Of a stretch of 64,000 nt of DNA, positions 37,301-52,265 are shown piece after piece. Each line of letters begins with the position of its first letter. The stretch's first letter is position 1. Below the pieces are notes generated by a model, which was given only the letters and a program-made list of their open reading frames with translations, did no database searches and was not told the origin of the DNA. Made by a program: the position numbers and the translations under genes. The stretch is from Auanema rhodensis (lineage: Eukaryota > Nematoda > Chromadorea > Rhabditida > Rhabditidae), in the NCBI GenBank assembly GCA_964057225.1, contig OZ059894.1:682001-746000 (forward strand), given 5' to 3'.

Positions 37301-39597
37301 GCTACATACCAAGTGCACATCACGTGTACATTTAATTAGCATAAATTAAAGTTCACGTAAATTTCAAAGTCATGGTTACCATGAACCAATATCAATAAAA
37401 ATTTGTTTTTAGACTAATATGGACATGGGGAATCTAATTTTGAAAACCGCATCTCTTTATCTTTCACGTGAAGCGAGTTACATACCAAGTGCACATCACG
37501 TGTACATTTAATTAGCATAAATTAAAGTTCACGTAAATTTCAAAGTCATGGTTACCATGAACCAATATCAATAAAAATTTGTTTTTAGACTAATATGGAC
37601 ATGGGGAATCTAATTTTGAAAACCGCATCTCTTTATCTTTCACGTGAAGCGAGTTACATACCAAGTGCACATCACGTGTACATTTAATTAGCATAAATTA
37701 AAGTTCACGTAAATTTCAAAGTCATGGTTACCATGCACCAATATCAATAAAACTTTGTTTTTAGACTAATATGGACATGGGGAATCTAATTTTGAAAACC
37801 GCATCTCTTTATCTTTCACGTGAAGCGAGTTACATACCAAGTGCACATCACGTGTACATTTAATTAGCATAAATTAAAGTTCACGTAAATTTCAAAGTCA
37901 TGGTTACCATGAACCAATATCAATAAAAATTTGTTTTTAGACTAATATGGACATGGGGAATCTAATTTTGAAAACCGCATCTCTTTATCTTTCACGTGAA
38001 GCAAGTTACATACCAAGTGCACATCACGTGTACATTTAATTAGCATAAATTAAAGTTCACGTAAATTTCAAAGTCATGGTTACCATGCACCAATATCAAT
38101 AAAAATTTGTTTTTAGACTAATATGGACATGGGGAATCTAATTTTGAAAACCGCATCTCTTTATCTTTCACGTGAAGCGAGTTACATACCAAGTGCACAT
38201 CACGTGTACATTTAATTAGCATAAATTAAAGTTCACGTAAATTTCAAAGTCATGGTTACCATGAACCAATATCAATAAAAATTTGTTTTTAGACTAATAT
38301 GGACATGGGGAATCTAATTTTGAAAACCGCATCTCTTTATCTTTCACGTGAAGCGAGTTACATACCAAGTGCACATCACGTGTACATTTAATTAGCATAA
38401 ATTAAAGTTCACGTAAATTTCAAAGTCATGGTTACCATGCACCAATATCAATAAAACTTTGTTTTTAGACTAATATGGACATGGGGAATCTAATTTTGAA
38501 AACCGCATCTCTTTATCTTTCACGTGAAGCGAGTTACATACCAAGTGCACATCACGTGTACATTTAATTAGCATAAATTAAAGTTCACGTAAATTTCAAA
38601 GTCATGGTTACCATGCACCAATATCAATAAAAATTTGTTTTTAGACTAATATGGACATGGGGAATCTAATTTTGAAAACCGCATCTCTTTATCTTTCACG
38701 TGAAGCGAGTTACATACCAAGTGCACATCACGTGTACATTTAATTAGCATAAATTAAAGTTCACGTAAATTTCAAAGTCATGGTTACCATGCACCAATAT
38801 CAATAAAAATTTGTTTTTAGACTAATATGGACATGGGGAATCTAATTTTGAAAACCGCATCTCTTTATCTTTCACGTGAAGCTAGTTACATACCAAGTGC
38901 ACATCACGTGTACATTTAATTAGCATAAATTAAAGTTCACGTAAATTTCAAAGTCATGGTTACCATGCACCAATATCAATAAAAATTTGTTTTTAGACTA
39001 ATATGGACATGGGGAATCTAATTTTGAAAACCGCATCTCTTTATCTTTCACGTGAAGCGAGTTACATACCAAGTGCACATCACGTGTACATTTAATTAGC
39101 ATAAATTAAAGTTCACGTAAATTTCAAAGTCATGGTTACCATGCACCAATATCAATAAAAATTTGTTTTTAGACTAATATGGACATGGGGAATCTAATTT
39201 TGAAAACCGCATCTCTTTATCTTTCACGTGAAGCTAGTTACATACCAAGTGCACATCACGTGTACATTTAATTAGCATAAATTAAAGTTCACGTAAATTT
39301 CAAAGTCATGGTTACCATGCACCAATATCAATAAAAATTTGTTTTTAGACTAATATGGACATGGGGAATCTAATTTTGAAAACCGCATCTCTTTATCTTT
39401 CACGTGAAGCGAGTTACATACCAAGTGCACATCACGTGTACATTTAATTAGCATAAATTAAAGTTCACGTAAATTTCAAAGTCATGGTTACCATGAACCA
39501 ATATCAATAAAAATTTGTTTTTAGACTAATATGGACATGGGGAATCTAATTTTGAAAACCGCATCTCTTTATCTTTCACGTGAAGCAAGTTACATAC

Positions 39598-41533
39598 AAA
39601 GTGCACATCACGTGTACATTTAATTAGCATAAATTAAAGTTCACGTAAATTTCAAAGTCATGGTTACCATGCACCAATATCGATAAAAATTTGTTTTTAG
39701 ACTAATATGGACATGGGGAATCTAATTTTGAAAATCGCATCTCTTTATCTTTCACGTGAAGCGAGTTACATACCAAGTGCACATCACGTGTACATTTAAT
39801 TAGCATAAATTAAAGTTCACGTAAATTTCAAAGTCATGGTTACCATGAACCAATATCAATAAAAATTTGTTTTTAGACTAATATGGACATGGGGAATCTA
39901 ATTTTGAAAACCGCATCTCTTTATCTTTCACGTGAAGCGAGTTACATACCAAGTGCACATCACGTGTACATTTAATTAGCATAAATTAAAGTTCACGTAA
40001 ATTTCAAAGTCATGGTTACCATGCACCAATATCAATAAAAATTTGTTTTTAGACTAATATGGACATGGGGAATCTAATTTTGAAAACCGCATCTCTTTAT
40101 CTTTCACGTGAAGCGAGTTACATACCAAGTGCACATCACGTGTACATTTAATTAGCATAAATTAAAGTTCACGTAATTTTCAAAGACATGGTTACCATGA
40201 ACCAATATCAATAAAAATTTGTTTTTAGACTAATATGGACATGGGGAATCTAATTTTGAAAACCGCATCTCTTTATCTTTCACGTGAAGCGAGCTACATA
40301 CCAAGTGCACATCACGTGTACATTTAATTAGCATAAATTAAAGTTCACGTAAATTTCAAAGTCATGGTTACCATGCACCAATATCAATAAAAATTTGTTT
40401 TTAGACTAATATGGACATGGGGAATCTAATTTTGAAAACCGCATCTCTTTATCTTTCACGTGAAGCGAGTTACATACCAAGTGCACATCACGTGTACATT
40501 TAATTAGCATAAATTAAAGTTCACGTAAATTTCAAAGTCATGGTTACCATGAACCAATATCAATAAAAATTTGTTTTTAGACTAATATGGACATGGGGAA
40601 TCTAATTTTGAAAACCGCATCTCTTCATCTTTCACGTGAAGCGAGTTACATACCAAGTGCACATCACGAGTACATTTAATTAGCATAAATTAAAGTTCAC
40701 GTAAATTTCAAAGTCATGGTTACCATGCACCAATATCAATAAAACTTTGTTTTTAGACTAATATGGACATGGGGAATCTAATTTTGAAAACCGCATCTCT
40801 TTATCTTTCACGTGAAGCGAGTTACATACCAAGTGCACATCACGTGTACATTTAATTAGCATAAATTAAAGTTCACGTAAATTTCAAAGTCATGGTTACC
40901 ATGCACCAATATCAATAAAAATTTGTTTTTAGACTAATATGGACATGGGGAATCTAATTTTGAAAACCGCATCTCTTTATCTTTCACGTGAAGCGAGTTA
41001 CATACCAAGTGCACATCACGTGTACATTTAATTAGCATAAATTAAAGTTCACGTAAATTTCAAAGTCATGGTTACCATGAACCAATATCAATAAAAATTT
41101 GTTTTTAGACTAATATGGACATGAGGAATCTAATTTTGAAAACCGCATCTCTTTATCTTCCACGTGAAGCGAGTTACATACCAAGTGCACATCACGTGTA
41201 CATTTAATTAGCATAAATTAAAGTTCACGTAAATTTCAAAGTCATGGTTACCATGAACCAATATCAATAAAAATTTGTTTTTAGACTAATATGGACATGA
41301 GGAATCTAATTTTGAAAACCGCATCTCTTTATCTTCCACGTGAAGCGAGTTACATACCAAGTGCACATCACGTGTACATTTAATTAGCATAAATTAAAGT
41401 TCACGTAAATTTCAAAGTCATGGTTACCATGAACCAATATCAATAAAAATTTGTTTTTAGACTAATATGGACATGGGGAATCTAATTTTGAAAACCGCAT
41501 CTCTTTATCTTTCAAGTGAAGCAAGTTACATAC
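39598..41533 (+). repeat. 11-monomer tandem duplication, copy 1 (1,936 bp)
   Basis: Markers AAAATCGC (about 39,731), GAGCTAC (40,291), CACGAG (40,665) and paired ATGAGGAAT + CTTCCACG (41,121 and 41,297) all recur in order in the next block. It has a private CAAGTG near 41,513. Confidence 0.8.
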
Positions 41534-43645
41534 AAAGTGCACATCACGTGTACATTTAATTAGCATAAATTAAAGTTCACGTAAATTTCAAAGTCATGGT
41601 TACCATGCACCAATATCGATAAAAATTTGTTTTTAGACTAATATGGACATGGGGAATCTAATTTTGAAAATCGCATCTCTTTATCTTTCACGTGAAGCGA
41701 GTTACATACCAAGTGCACATCACGTGTACATTTAATTAGCATAAATTAAAGTTCACGTAAATTTCAAAGTCATGGTTACCATGAACCAATATCAATAAAA
41801 ATTTGTTTTTAGACTAATATGGACATGGGGAATCTAATTTTGAAAACCGCATCTCTTTATCTTTCACGTGAAGCGAGTTACATACCAAGTGCACATCACG
41901 TGTACATTTAATTAGCATAAATTAAAGTTCACGTAAATTTCAAAGTCATGGTTACCATGCACCAATATCAATAAAAATTTGTTTTTAGACTAATATGGAC
42001 ATGGGGAATCTAATTTTGAAAACCGCATCTCTTTATCTTTCACGTGAAGCGAGTTACATACCAAGTGCACATCACGTGTACATTTAATTAGCATAAATTA
42101 AAGTTCACGTAATTTTCAAAGACATGGTTACCATGAACCAATATCAATAAAAATTTGTTTTTAGACTAATATGGACATGGGGAATCTAATTTTGAAAACC
42201 GCATCTCTTTATCTTTCACGTGAAGCGAGCTACATACCAAGTGCACATTACGTGTACATTTAATTAGCATAAATTAAAGTTCACGTAAATTTCAAAGTCA
42301 TGGTTACCATGCACCAATATCAATAAAAATTTGTTTTTAGACTAATATGGACATGGGGAATCTAATTTTGAAAACCGCATCTCTTTATATTTCACGTGAA
42401 GCGAGTTACATACCAAGTGCACATCACGTGTACATTTAATTAGCATAAATTAAAGTTCACGTAAATTTCAAAGTCATGGTTACCATGAACCAATATCAAT
42501 AAAAATTTGTTTTTAGACTAATATGGACATGGGGAATCTAATTTTGAAAACCGCATCTCTTTATCTTTCACGTGAAGCGAGTTACATACCAAGTGCACAT
42601 CACGTGTACATTTAATTAGCATAAATTAAAGTTCACGTAAATTTCAAAGTCATGGTTACCATGCACCAATATCAATAAAAATTTGTTTTTAGACTAATAT
42701 GGACATGGGGAATCTAATTTTGAAAACCGCATCTCTTCATCTTTCACGTGAAGCGAGTTACATACCAAGTGCACATCACGAGTACATTTAATTAGCATAA
42801 ATTAAAGTTCACGTAAATTTCAAAGTCATGGTTACCATGCACCAATATCAATAAAACTTTGTTTTTAGACTAATATGGACATGGGGAATCTAATTTTGAA
42901 AACCGCATCTCTTTATCTTTCACGTGAAGCGAGTTACATACCAAGTGCACATCACGTGTACATTTAATTAGCATAAATTAAAGTTCACGTAAATTTCAAA
43001 GTCATGGTTACCATGCACCAATATCAATAAAAATTTGTTTTTAGACTAATATGGACATGGGGAATCTAATTTTGAAAACCGCATCTCTTTATCTTTCACG
43101 TGAAGCGAGTTACATACCAAGTGCACATCACGTGTACATTTAATTAGCATAAATTAAAGTTCACGTAAATTTCAAAGTCATGGTTACCATGAACCAATAT
43201 CAATAAAAATTTGTTTTTAGACTAATATGGACATGAGGAATCTAATTTTGAAAACCGCATCTCTTTATCTTCCACGTGAAGCGAGTTACATACCAAGTGC
43301 ACATCACGTGTACATTTAATTAGCATAAATTAAAGTTCACGTAAATTTCAAAGTCATGGTTACCATGAACCAATATCAATAAAAATTAGTTTTTAGACTA
43401 ATATGGACATGAGGAATCTAATTTTGAAAACCGCATCTCTTTATCTTCCACGTGAAGCGAGTTACATACCAAGTGCACATCACGTGTACATTTAATTAGC
43501 ATAAATTAAAGTTCACGTAAATTTCAAAGTCATGGTTACCATGAACCAATATCAATAAAAATTTGTTTTTAGACTAATATGGACATGGGGAATCTAATTT
43601 TGAAAACCGCATCTCTTTATATTTCACGTGAAGCGAGTTACATAC
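41534..43645 (+). repeat. 12-monomer tandem duplication, copy 2 (2,112 bp)
   Basis: Markers up to GAGCTAC (42,227) are offset 1,936 bp from copy 1. Markers from CACGAG (42,777) onward are offset 2,112 bp. One monomer was therefore gained between 42,227 and 42,777, or lost from copy 1. Private changes include CATTACG near 42,248 and AATTAGTTTT near 43,387. Confidence 0.8.
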
Positions 43646-46600
43646 CAAGTGCACATCACGTGTACATTTAATTAGCATAAATTAAAGTTCACGTAAATTT
43701 CAAAGTCATGGTTACCATGAACCAATATCAATAAAAATTTGTTTTTAGACTAATATGGACATGGGGAATCTAATTTTGAAAACCGCATCTCTTCATCTTT
43801 CACGTGAAGCGAGTTACATACCAAGTGCACATCACGTGTACATTTAATTAGCATAAATTAAAGTTCACGTAAATTTCAAAGTCATGGTTACCATGCACCA
43901 ATATCAATAAAAATTTGTTTTTAGACTAATATGGACATGGGGAATCTAATTTTGAAAACCGCATCTCTTCATCTTTCACGTGAAGCGAGTGTCATACCAA
44001 GTGCACATCACGAGTACATTTAATTAGCATAAATTAAAGTTCACGTAAATTTCAAAGTCATGGTTACCATGCACCAATATCAATAAAAATTTGTTTTTAG
44101 ACTAATATGGACATGGGGAATCTAATTTTGAAAACCGCATCTCTTTATCTTTCACGTGAAGCTAGTTACATACCAAGTGCACATCACGTGTACATTTAAT
44201 TAGCATAAATTAAAGTTCACGTAAATTTCAAAGTCATGGTTACCATGCACCAATATCAATAAAAATTTGTTTTTAGACTAATATGGACATGGGGAATCTA
44301 ATTTTGAAAACCGCATCTCTTTATCTTTCACGTGAAGCGAGTTACATACCAAGTGCACATCACGTGTACATTTAATTAGCATAAATTAAAGTTCACGTAA
44401 ATTTCAAAGTCATGGTTACCATGAACCAATATCAATAAAAATTTGTTTTTAGACTAATATGGACATGAGGAATCTAATTTTGAAAACCGCATCTCTTTAT
44501 CTTCCACGTGAAGCGAGTTACATACCAAGTGCACATCACGTGTACATTTAATTAGCATAAATTAAAGTTCACGTAAATTTCAAAGTCATGGTTACCATGA
44601 ACCAATATCAATAAAAATTTGTTTTTAGACTAATATGGACATGAGGAATCTAATTTTGAAAACCGCATCTCTTTATCTTCCACGTGAAGCGAGTTACATA
44701 CCAAGTGCACATCACGTGTACATTTAATTAGCATAAATTAAAGTTCACGTAAATTTCAAAGTCATGGTTACCATGAACCAATATCAATAAAAATTTGTTT
44801 TTAGACTAATATGGACATGGGGAATCTAATTTTGAAAACCGCATCTCTTTATCTTTCACGTGAAGCGAGTTACATACCAAGTGCACATCAGGTGTGCATT
44901 TAATTAGCATAAATTAAAGTTCACGTAATTTTCAAAGACATGGTTACCATGAACCAATATCAATAAAAATTTGTTTTTAGACTAATATGGACATGGGGAA
45001 TCCAATTTTGAAAACCGCATCTCTTCATCTTTCACGTGAAGCGAGTTACATACCAAGTGCACATCACGTGTACATTTAATTAGCATAAATTAAAGTTCAC
45101 GTAATTTTCAAAGACATGGTTACCATGCACCAATATCAATAAAAATTTGTTTTTAGACTAATATGGACATGGGGAATCTAATTTTGAAAACCGCATCTCT
45201 TTATCTTTCACGTGAAGCGAGTTACATACCAAGTGCACATCACGTGTACATTTAATTAGCATAAATTAAAGTTCACGTAAATTTCAAAGTCATGGTTACC
45301 ATGCACCAATATCAATAAAAATTTGTTTTTAGACTAATATGGACATGGGGAATCTAATTTTGAAAACCGCATCTCTTTATCTTTCACGTGAAGCTAGTTA
45401 CATACCAAGTGCACATCACGTGTACATTTAATTAGCATAAATTAAAGTTCACGTAAATTTCAAAGTCATGGTTACCATGCACCAATATCAATAAAAATTT
45501 GTTTTTAGACTAATATGGACATGGGGAATCTAATTTTGAAAACCGCATCTCTTTATCTTTCACGTGAAGCGAGTTACATACCAAGTGCACATCACGTGTA
45601 CATTTAATTAGCATAAATTAAAGTTCACGTAAATTTCAAAGTCATGGTTACCATGCACCAATATCAATAAAAATTTGTTTTTAGACTAATATGGACATGG
45701 GGAATCTAATTTTGAAAACCGCATCTCTTTATCTTTCACGTGAAGCTAGTTACATACCAAGTGCACATCACGTGTACATTTAATTAGCATAAATTAAAGT
45801 TCACGTAAATTTCAAAGTCATGGTTACCATGCACCAATATCAATAAAAATTTGTTTTTAGACTAATATGGACATGGGGAATCTAATTTTGAAAACCGCAT
45901 CTCTTTATCTTTCACGTGAAGCGAGTTACATACCAAGTGCACATCACGTGTACATTTAATTAGCATAAATTAAAGTTCACGTAAATTTCAAAGTCATGGT
46001 TACCATGAACCAATATCAATAAAAATTTGTTTTTAGACTAATATGGACATGGGGAATCTAATTTTGAAAACCGCATCTCTTTATCTTTCACGTGAAGCAA
46101 GTTACATACAAAGTGCACATCACGTGTACATTTAATTAGCATAAATTAAAGTTCACGTAAATTTCAAAGTCATGGTTACCATGCACCAATATCGATAAAA
46201 ATTTGTTTTTAGACTAATATGGACATGGGGAATCTAATTTTGAAAATCGTATCTCTTTATCTTTCACGTGAAGCGAGTTACATACCAAGTGCACATCACG
46301 TGTACATTTAATTAGCATAAATTAAAGTTCACGTAAATTTCAAAGTCATGGTTACCATGAACCAATATCAATAAAAATTTGTTTTTAGACTAATATGGAC
46401 ATGGGGAATCTAATTTTGAAAACCGCATCTCTTTATCTTTCACGTGAAGCGAGTTACATACCAAGTGCACATCACGTGTACATTTAATTAGCATAAATTA
46501 AAGTTCACGTAATTTTCAAAGACATGGTTACCATGAACCAATATCAATAAAAATTTGTTTTTAGACTAATATGGACATGGGGAATCTAATTTTGAAAACC

Positions 46601-49600
46601 GCATCTCTTTATCTTTCACGTGAAGCGAGTTACATACCAAGTGCACATCAGGTGTGCATTTAATTAGCATAAATTAAAGTTCACGTAATTTTCAAAGACA
46701 TGGTTACCATGAACCAATATCAATAAAAATTTGTTTTTAGACTAATATGGACATGGGGAATCCAATTTTGAAAACCGCATCTCTTCATCTTTCACGTGAA
46801 GCGAGTTACATACAAAGTGCACATCACGTGTACATTTAATTAGCATAAATTAAAGTTCACGTAATTTTCAAAGACATGGTTACCATGAACTAATATCAAT
46901 AAAAATTTGTTTTTAGACTAATATGGACATGGGGAATCTAATTTTGAAAACCGCATCTCTTTATCTTTCAAGTGAAGCGAGTTACATACCAAGTGCACAT
47001 CACGTGTACATTTAATTAGCATAAATTAAAGTTCACGTAAATTTCAAAGTCATGGTTACCATGCACCAATATCAATAAAAATTTGTTTTTAGACTAATAT
47101 GGACATGGGGAATCTAATTTTGAAAACCGCATCTCTTTATCTTTCACGTGAAGCGAGTTACATACCAAGTGCACATCAGGTGTGCATTTAATTAGCATAA
47201 ATTAAAGTTCACGTAATTTTCAAAGACATGGTTACCATGAACCAATATCAATAAAAATTTGTTTTTAGACTAATATGGACATGGGGAATCCAATTTTGAA
47301 AACCGCATCTCTTCATCTTTCACGTGAAGCGAGTTACATACCAAGTGCACATCACGTGTACATTTAATTAGCATAAATTAAAGTTCACGTAATTTTCAAA
47401 GACATGGTTACCATGAACCAATATCAATAAAAATTTGTTCTTAGACTAATATGGACATGGGGAATCTAATTTTGAAAACCGCATCTCTTTATCTTTCACG
47501 TGAAGCGAGTTACATACCAAGTGCACATCACGTGTACATTTAATTAGCATAAATTAAAGTTCACGTAAATTTCAAAGTCATGGTTACCATGAACCAATAT
47601 CAATAAAAATTTGTTTTTAGACTAATATGGACATGGGGAATCTAATTTTGAAAACCGCATCTCTTTATCTTTCACGTGAAGCAAGTTACATACCAAGTGC
47701 ACATCACGTGTACATTTAATTAGCATAAATTAAAGTTCACGTAAATTTCAAAGTCATGGTTACCATGCACCAATATCAATAAAAATTTGTTTTTAGACTA
47801 ATATGGACATGGGGAATCTAATTTTGAAAACCGCATCTCTTTATCTTTCACGTGAAGCGAGTTACATACCAAGTGCACATCACGTGTACATTTAATTAGC
47901 ATAAATTAAAGTTCACGTAAATTTCAAAGTCATGGTTACCATGAACCAATATCAATAAAAATTTGTTTTTAGACTAATATGGACATGGGGAATCTAATTT
48001 TGAAAACCACATCTCTTTATCTTTCACGTGAAGCGAGTTACATACCAAGTGCACATCACGTGTACATTTAATTAGCATAAATTAAAGTTCACGTAAATTT
48101 CAAAGTCATGGTTACCATGAACCAATATCAATAAAAATTTGTTTTTAGACTAATATGGACATGGGGAATCTAATTTTGAGAACCGCATCTCTTTATCTTC
48201 CACGTGAAGCGAGTTACATACCAAGTGCACATCACGTGTACATTTAATTAGCATAAATTAAAGTTCACTTAAATTTCAAAGTCATGGTTACCATGAACCA
48301 ATATCAATAAAAATTTGTTTTTAGACTAATATGGACATGGGGAATCTAATTTTGAAAACCGCATCTCTTTATCTTTCACGTGAAGCGAGTTACATACCAA
48401 GTGCACATCACGTGTACATTTAATTAGCATAAATTGAAGTTCACGTAAATTTCAAAGTCATGGTTACCATGCACCAATATCAATAAGAATTCGTTTTTAG
48501 ACTAATATGGACATGGGGAATCTAATTTTGAAAACCGCATCTTTTTATCTTTCACGTGAAGCGAGTTACATACCAAGTGCACATCAGGTGTACATTTAAT
48601 TAGCATAAATTAAAGTTCACGTAAATTTCAAAGTCATGGTTACCATGCACCAATATCAATCAAAATTTGTTTTTAGACTAATATGGACATGGGGAATCTA
48701 ATTTTGAAAACCGCATCTCTTTATCTTTCACGTGCAGCGAGTTACATACCAAGTGCACATCACGTGTACATTTAATTAGCATAAATTAAAGTTCACGTAA
48801 ATTTCAAAGTCATGGTTACCATGAACCAATATCAATAAAAATTTGTTTTTAGACTAATATGGACATGGGGAATCTAATTTTAAAAACCGCATCTCTTTAT
48901 CTTTCACGTGAAGCAAGTTACATACCAAGTGCACATCACGTGTACATTTAATTAGCATAAATTAAAGTTCACGTAAATTTCAAAGTCATGGTTACCATGC
49001 ACCAATATCAATAAAAATTTGTTTTTAGACTAATATGGACATGGGGAATCTAATTTTGAAAACCGCATCTCTTTATCTTTCACGTGAAGCGAGTTACATA
49101 CCAAGTGCACATCACGTGTACATTTAATTAGCATAAATTAAAGTTCACGTAAATTTCAAAGTCATGGTTACCATGAACCAATATCAATAAAAATTTGTTT
49201 TTAGACTAATATGGACATGGGGAATCTAATTTTGGAAACCTCATCTCTTTATCTTTCACGTGAAGCGAGTTACATACCAAGTGCACATCACGTGTACATT
49301 TAATTAGCATAAATTAAAGTTCACGTAAATTTCAAAGTCATGGTTACCATGAACCAATATCAATAAAAATTTGTTTTTAGACTAATATGGACATGGGGAA
49401 TCTAATTTTGAAAACCGCATCTCTTTATCTTTCACGTGAAGCAAGTTACATACCAAGTGCACATCACGTGTACATTTAATTAGCATAAATTAAAGTTCAC
49501 GTAAATTTCAAAGTCATGGTTACCATGCACCAATATCAATAAAAATTTGTTTTTAGACTAATATGGACATGGGGAATCTAATTTTGAAAACCGCATCTCT

Positions 49601-49859
49601 TTATCTTTCACGTGAAGCAAGTTACATACCAAGTGCACATCACGTGTACATTTAATTAGCATAAATTAAAGTTCACGTAAATTTCAAAGTCATGGTTACC
49701 ATGCACCAATATCAATAAAAATTTGTTTTAGACTAATATGGATATGGGGAATCTAATTTTGAAAACCGCATCTCTTTATCTTTCACGTGAAGCGAGTTAC
49801 ATACCAAGTGCACATCACGTGTACATTTAATTAGCATAAATTGAAGTTCACGTAAATTT

Positions 49860-51900
49860 CAAAGTCATGGTTACCATGCACCAATATCAATAACAATTTG
49901 TTTTTAGACTAATATGGACATGGGGAATCTAATTTTGAAAACCGCATCTCTTTATCTTTCACGTGAAGCGAGTTACATACCAAGTGCACATCACGTGTAC
50001 ATTTAATTAGCATAAATTAAAGTTCACGTAAATTTCAAAGTCATGGTTACCATGCACCAATATCAATAAAAATTTGTTTTTAGACTAATATGGACATGGG
50101 GAATCTAATTTTAAAAACCGCATCTCTTTATCTTTCACGTGAAGCGAGTTACATACCAAGTGCTCATCACGTGTACATTTAATTAGCATAAATTAAAGTT
50201 CACGTAATTTTCAAAGACATGGTTACCATGAACCAATATCAATAAAAATTTGTTTTTAGACTAATATGGACATGGGGAATCTAATTTTGAAAACCGCATC
50301 TCTTTATCTTTCACGTGGAGCAAGTTACATACCAAGTGCACATCACGTGTACATTTAATTAGCATAAATTAAAGTTCACGTAAATTTCAAAGTCATGGTT
50401 ACCATGCACCAATATCAATAAAAATTTGTTTTTAGACTAATATGGACATGGGGAATCTAATTTTGAAAACCGCATCTCTTTATCTTTCACGTGAAGCTAG
50501 TTACATACCAAGTGCACATCACGTGTACATTTAATTAGCATAAATTGAAGTTCACGTAAATTTCAAAGTCATGGTTACCATGCACCAATATCAATAACAA
50601 TTTGTTTTAGACTAATATGGACATGGGGAATCTAATTTTGAAAACCGCATCTCTTTATTTTTCACGTGAAGCGAGTTACATACCAAGTGCACATCACGTG
50701 TACATTTAATTAGCATAAATTAAAGTTCACGTAAATTTCAAAGTCATGGTTACCATGCACCAATATCAATAACAATTTGTTTTTAGACTAATATGGACAT
50801 GGGGAATCTAATTTTGAAAACCGCATCTCTTTATCTTTCACGTGAAGCGAGTTACATACCAAGTGCACATCACGTGTACATTTAATTAGCATAAATTAAA
50901 GTTCACGTAAATTTCAAAGTCATGGTTACCATGCACCAATATCAATAAAAATTTGTTTTTAGACTAATATGGACATGGGGAATCTAATTTTAAAAACCGC
51001 ATCTCTTTATCTTTCACGTGAAGCGAGTTACATACCAAGTGCACATCACGTGTACATTTAATTAGCATAAATTAAAGTTCACGTAAATTTCAAAGTCATG
51101 GTTACCATGCACCAATATCAATAAAAATTTGTTTTTAGACTAATATGGACATGGGGAATCTAATTTTAAAAACCGCATCTCTTTATCTTTCACGTGAAGC
51201 GAGTTACATACCAAGTGCTCATCACGTGTACATTTAATTAGCATAAATTAAAGTTCACGTAATTTTCAAAGACATGGTTACCATGAACCAATATCAATAA
51301 AAATTTGTTTTTAGACTAATATGGACATGGGGAATCTAATTTTGAAAACCGCATCTCTTTATCTTTCACGTGGAGCAAGTTACATACCAAGTGCACATCA
51401 CGTGTACATTTAATTAGCATAAATTAAAGTTCACGTAAATTTCAAAGTCATGGTTACCATGCACCAATATCAATAAAAATTTGTTTTTAGACTAATATGG
51501 ACATGGGGAATCTAATTTTGAATACCGCATCTCTTTATCTTTCACGTGAAGCTAGTTACATACCAAGTGCACATCACGTGTACATTTAATTAGCATAAAT
51601 TGAAGTTCACGTAAATTTCAAAGTCATGGTTACCATGCACCAATATCAATAACAATTTGTTTTAGACTAATATGGACATGGGGAATCTAATTTTGAAAAC
51701 CGCATCTCTTTATCTCTCACGTGAAGCGAGTTACATACCAAGTGCACATCACGTGTACATTTAATTAGCATAAATTAAAGTTCACGTAAATTTCAAAGTC
51801 ATGGTTACCATGCACCAATATCGATAAAAATTTGTTTTTAGACTAATATGGACATGGGGAATCTAATTTTGAAAATCGCATCTCTTTATCTTTCACGTGA
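49860..51900 (+). repeat. 14-monomer-offset duplication, copy 1 (offset 2,461 bp)
   Basis: AATAACAAT (49,892), TGCTC (50,161 and 51,216), GTGGAGCAAG (50,315 and 51,370) and TATCTCTCAC (51,711) each recur 2,461 bp later, which is 14 monomers minus three bases. It is followed by a two-monomer local duplication (351 bp) at about 51,951-52,240. Confidence 0.83.
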
Positions 51901-52265
51901 AGCGAGTTACATACCAAGTGCACATCACGTGTACATTTAATTAGCATAAATTGAAGTTCACGTAAATTTCAAAGTCATGGTTACCATGCACCAATATCAA
52001 TAACAATTTGTTTTAGACTAATATGGACATGGGGAATCTAATTTTGAAAACCGCATCTCTTTATCTCTCACGTGAAGCGAGTTACATACCAAGTGCACAT
52101 CACGTGTACATTTAATTAGCATAAATTAAAGTTCACGTAAATTTCAAAGTCATGGTTACCATGCACCAATATCGATAAAAATTTGTTTTTAGACTAATAT
52201 GGACATGGGGAATCTAATTTTGAAAATCGCATCTCTTTATCTCTCACGTGAAGCGAGTTACATAC

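Larger units (their letters stand above)
34319..48424 (+). repeat. Satellite domain E: mosaic of shared variant blocks
   Basis: About 80 monomers. Recurrent markers are CACGAG (35,033, 40,665, 42,777 and 44,009), GAGCTAC (36,595, 37,299, 40,291 and 42,227), CATACAAAG (35,722, 39,594, 41,530 and 46,106), ATGAGGAAT (six copies from 41,121 to 44,641), a linked AATTTTCAAAGACATGG type, GCTAGTTAC, and CAGGTGTGC (44,889, 46,649 and 47,177). Their offsets are multiples of 176 (for example 704, 1,760, 1,936, 2,112, 3,872 and 5,632 bp), showing repeated shuffling of monomer blocks. No gene or foreign insertion. Confidence 0.8.
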
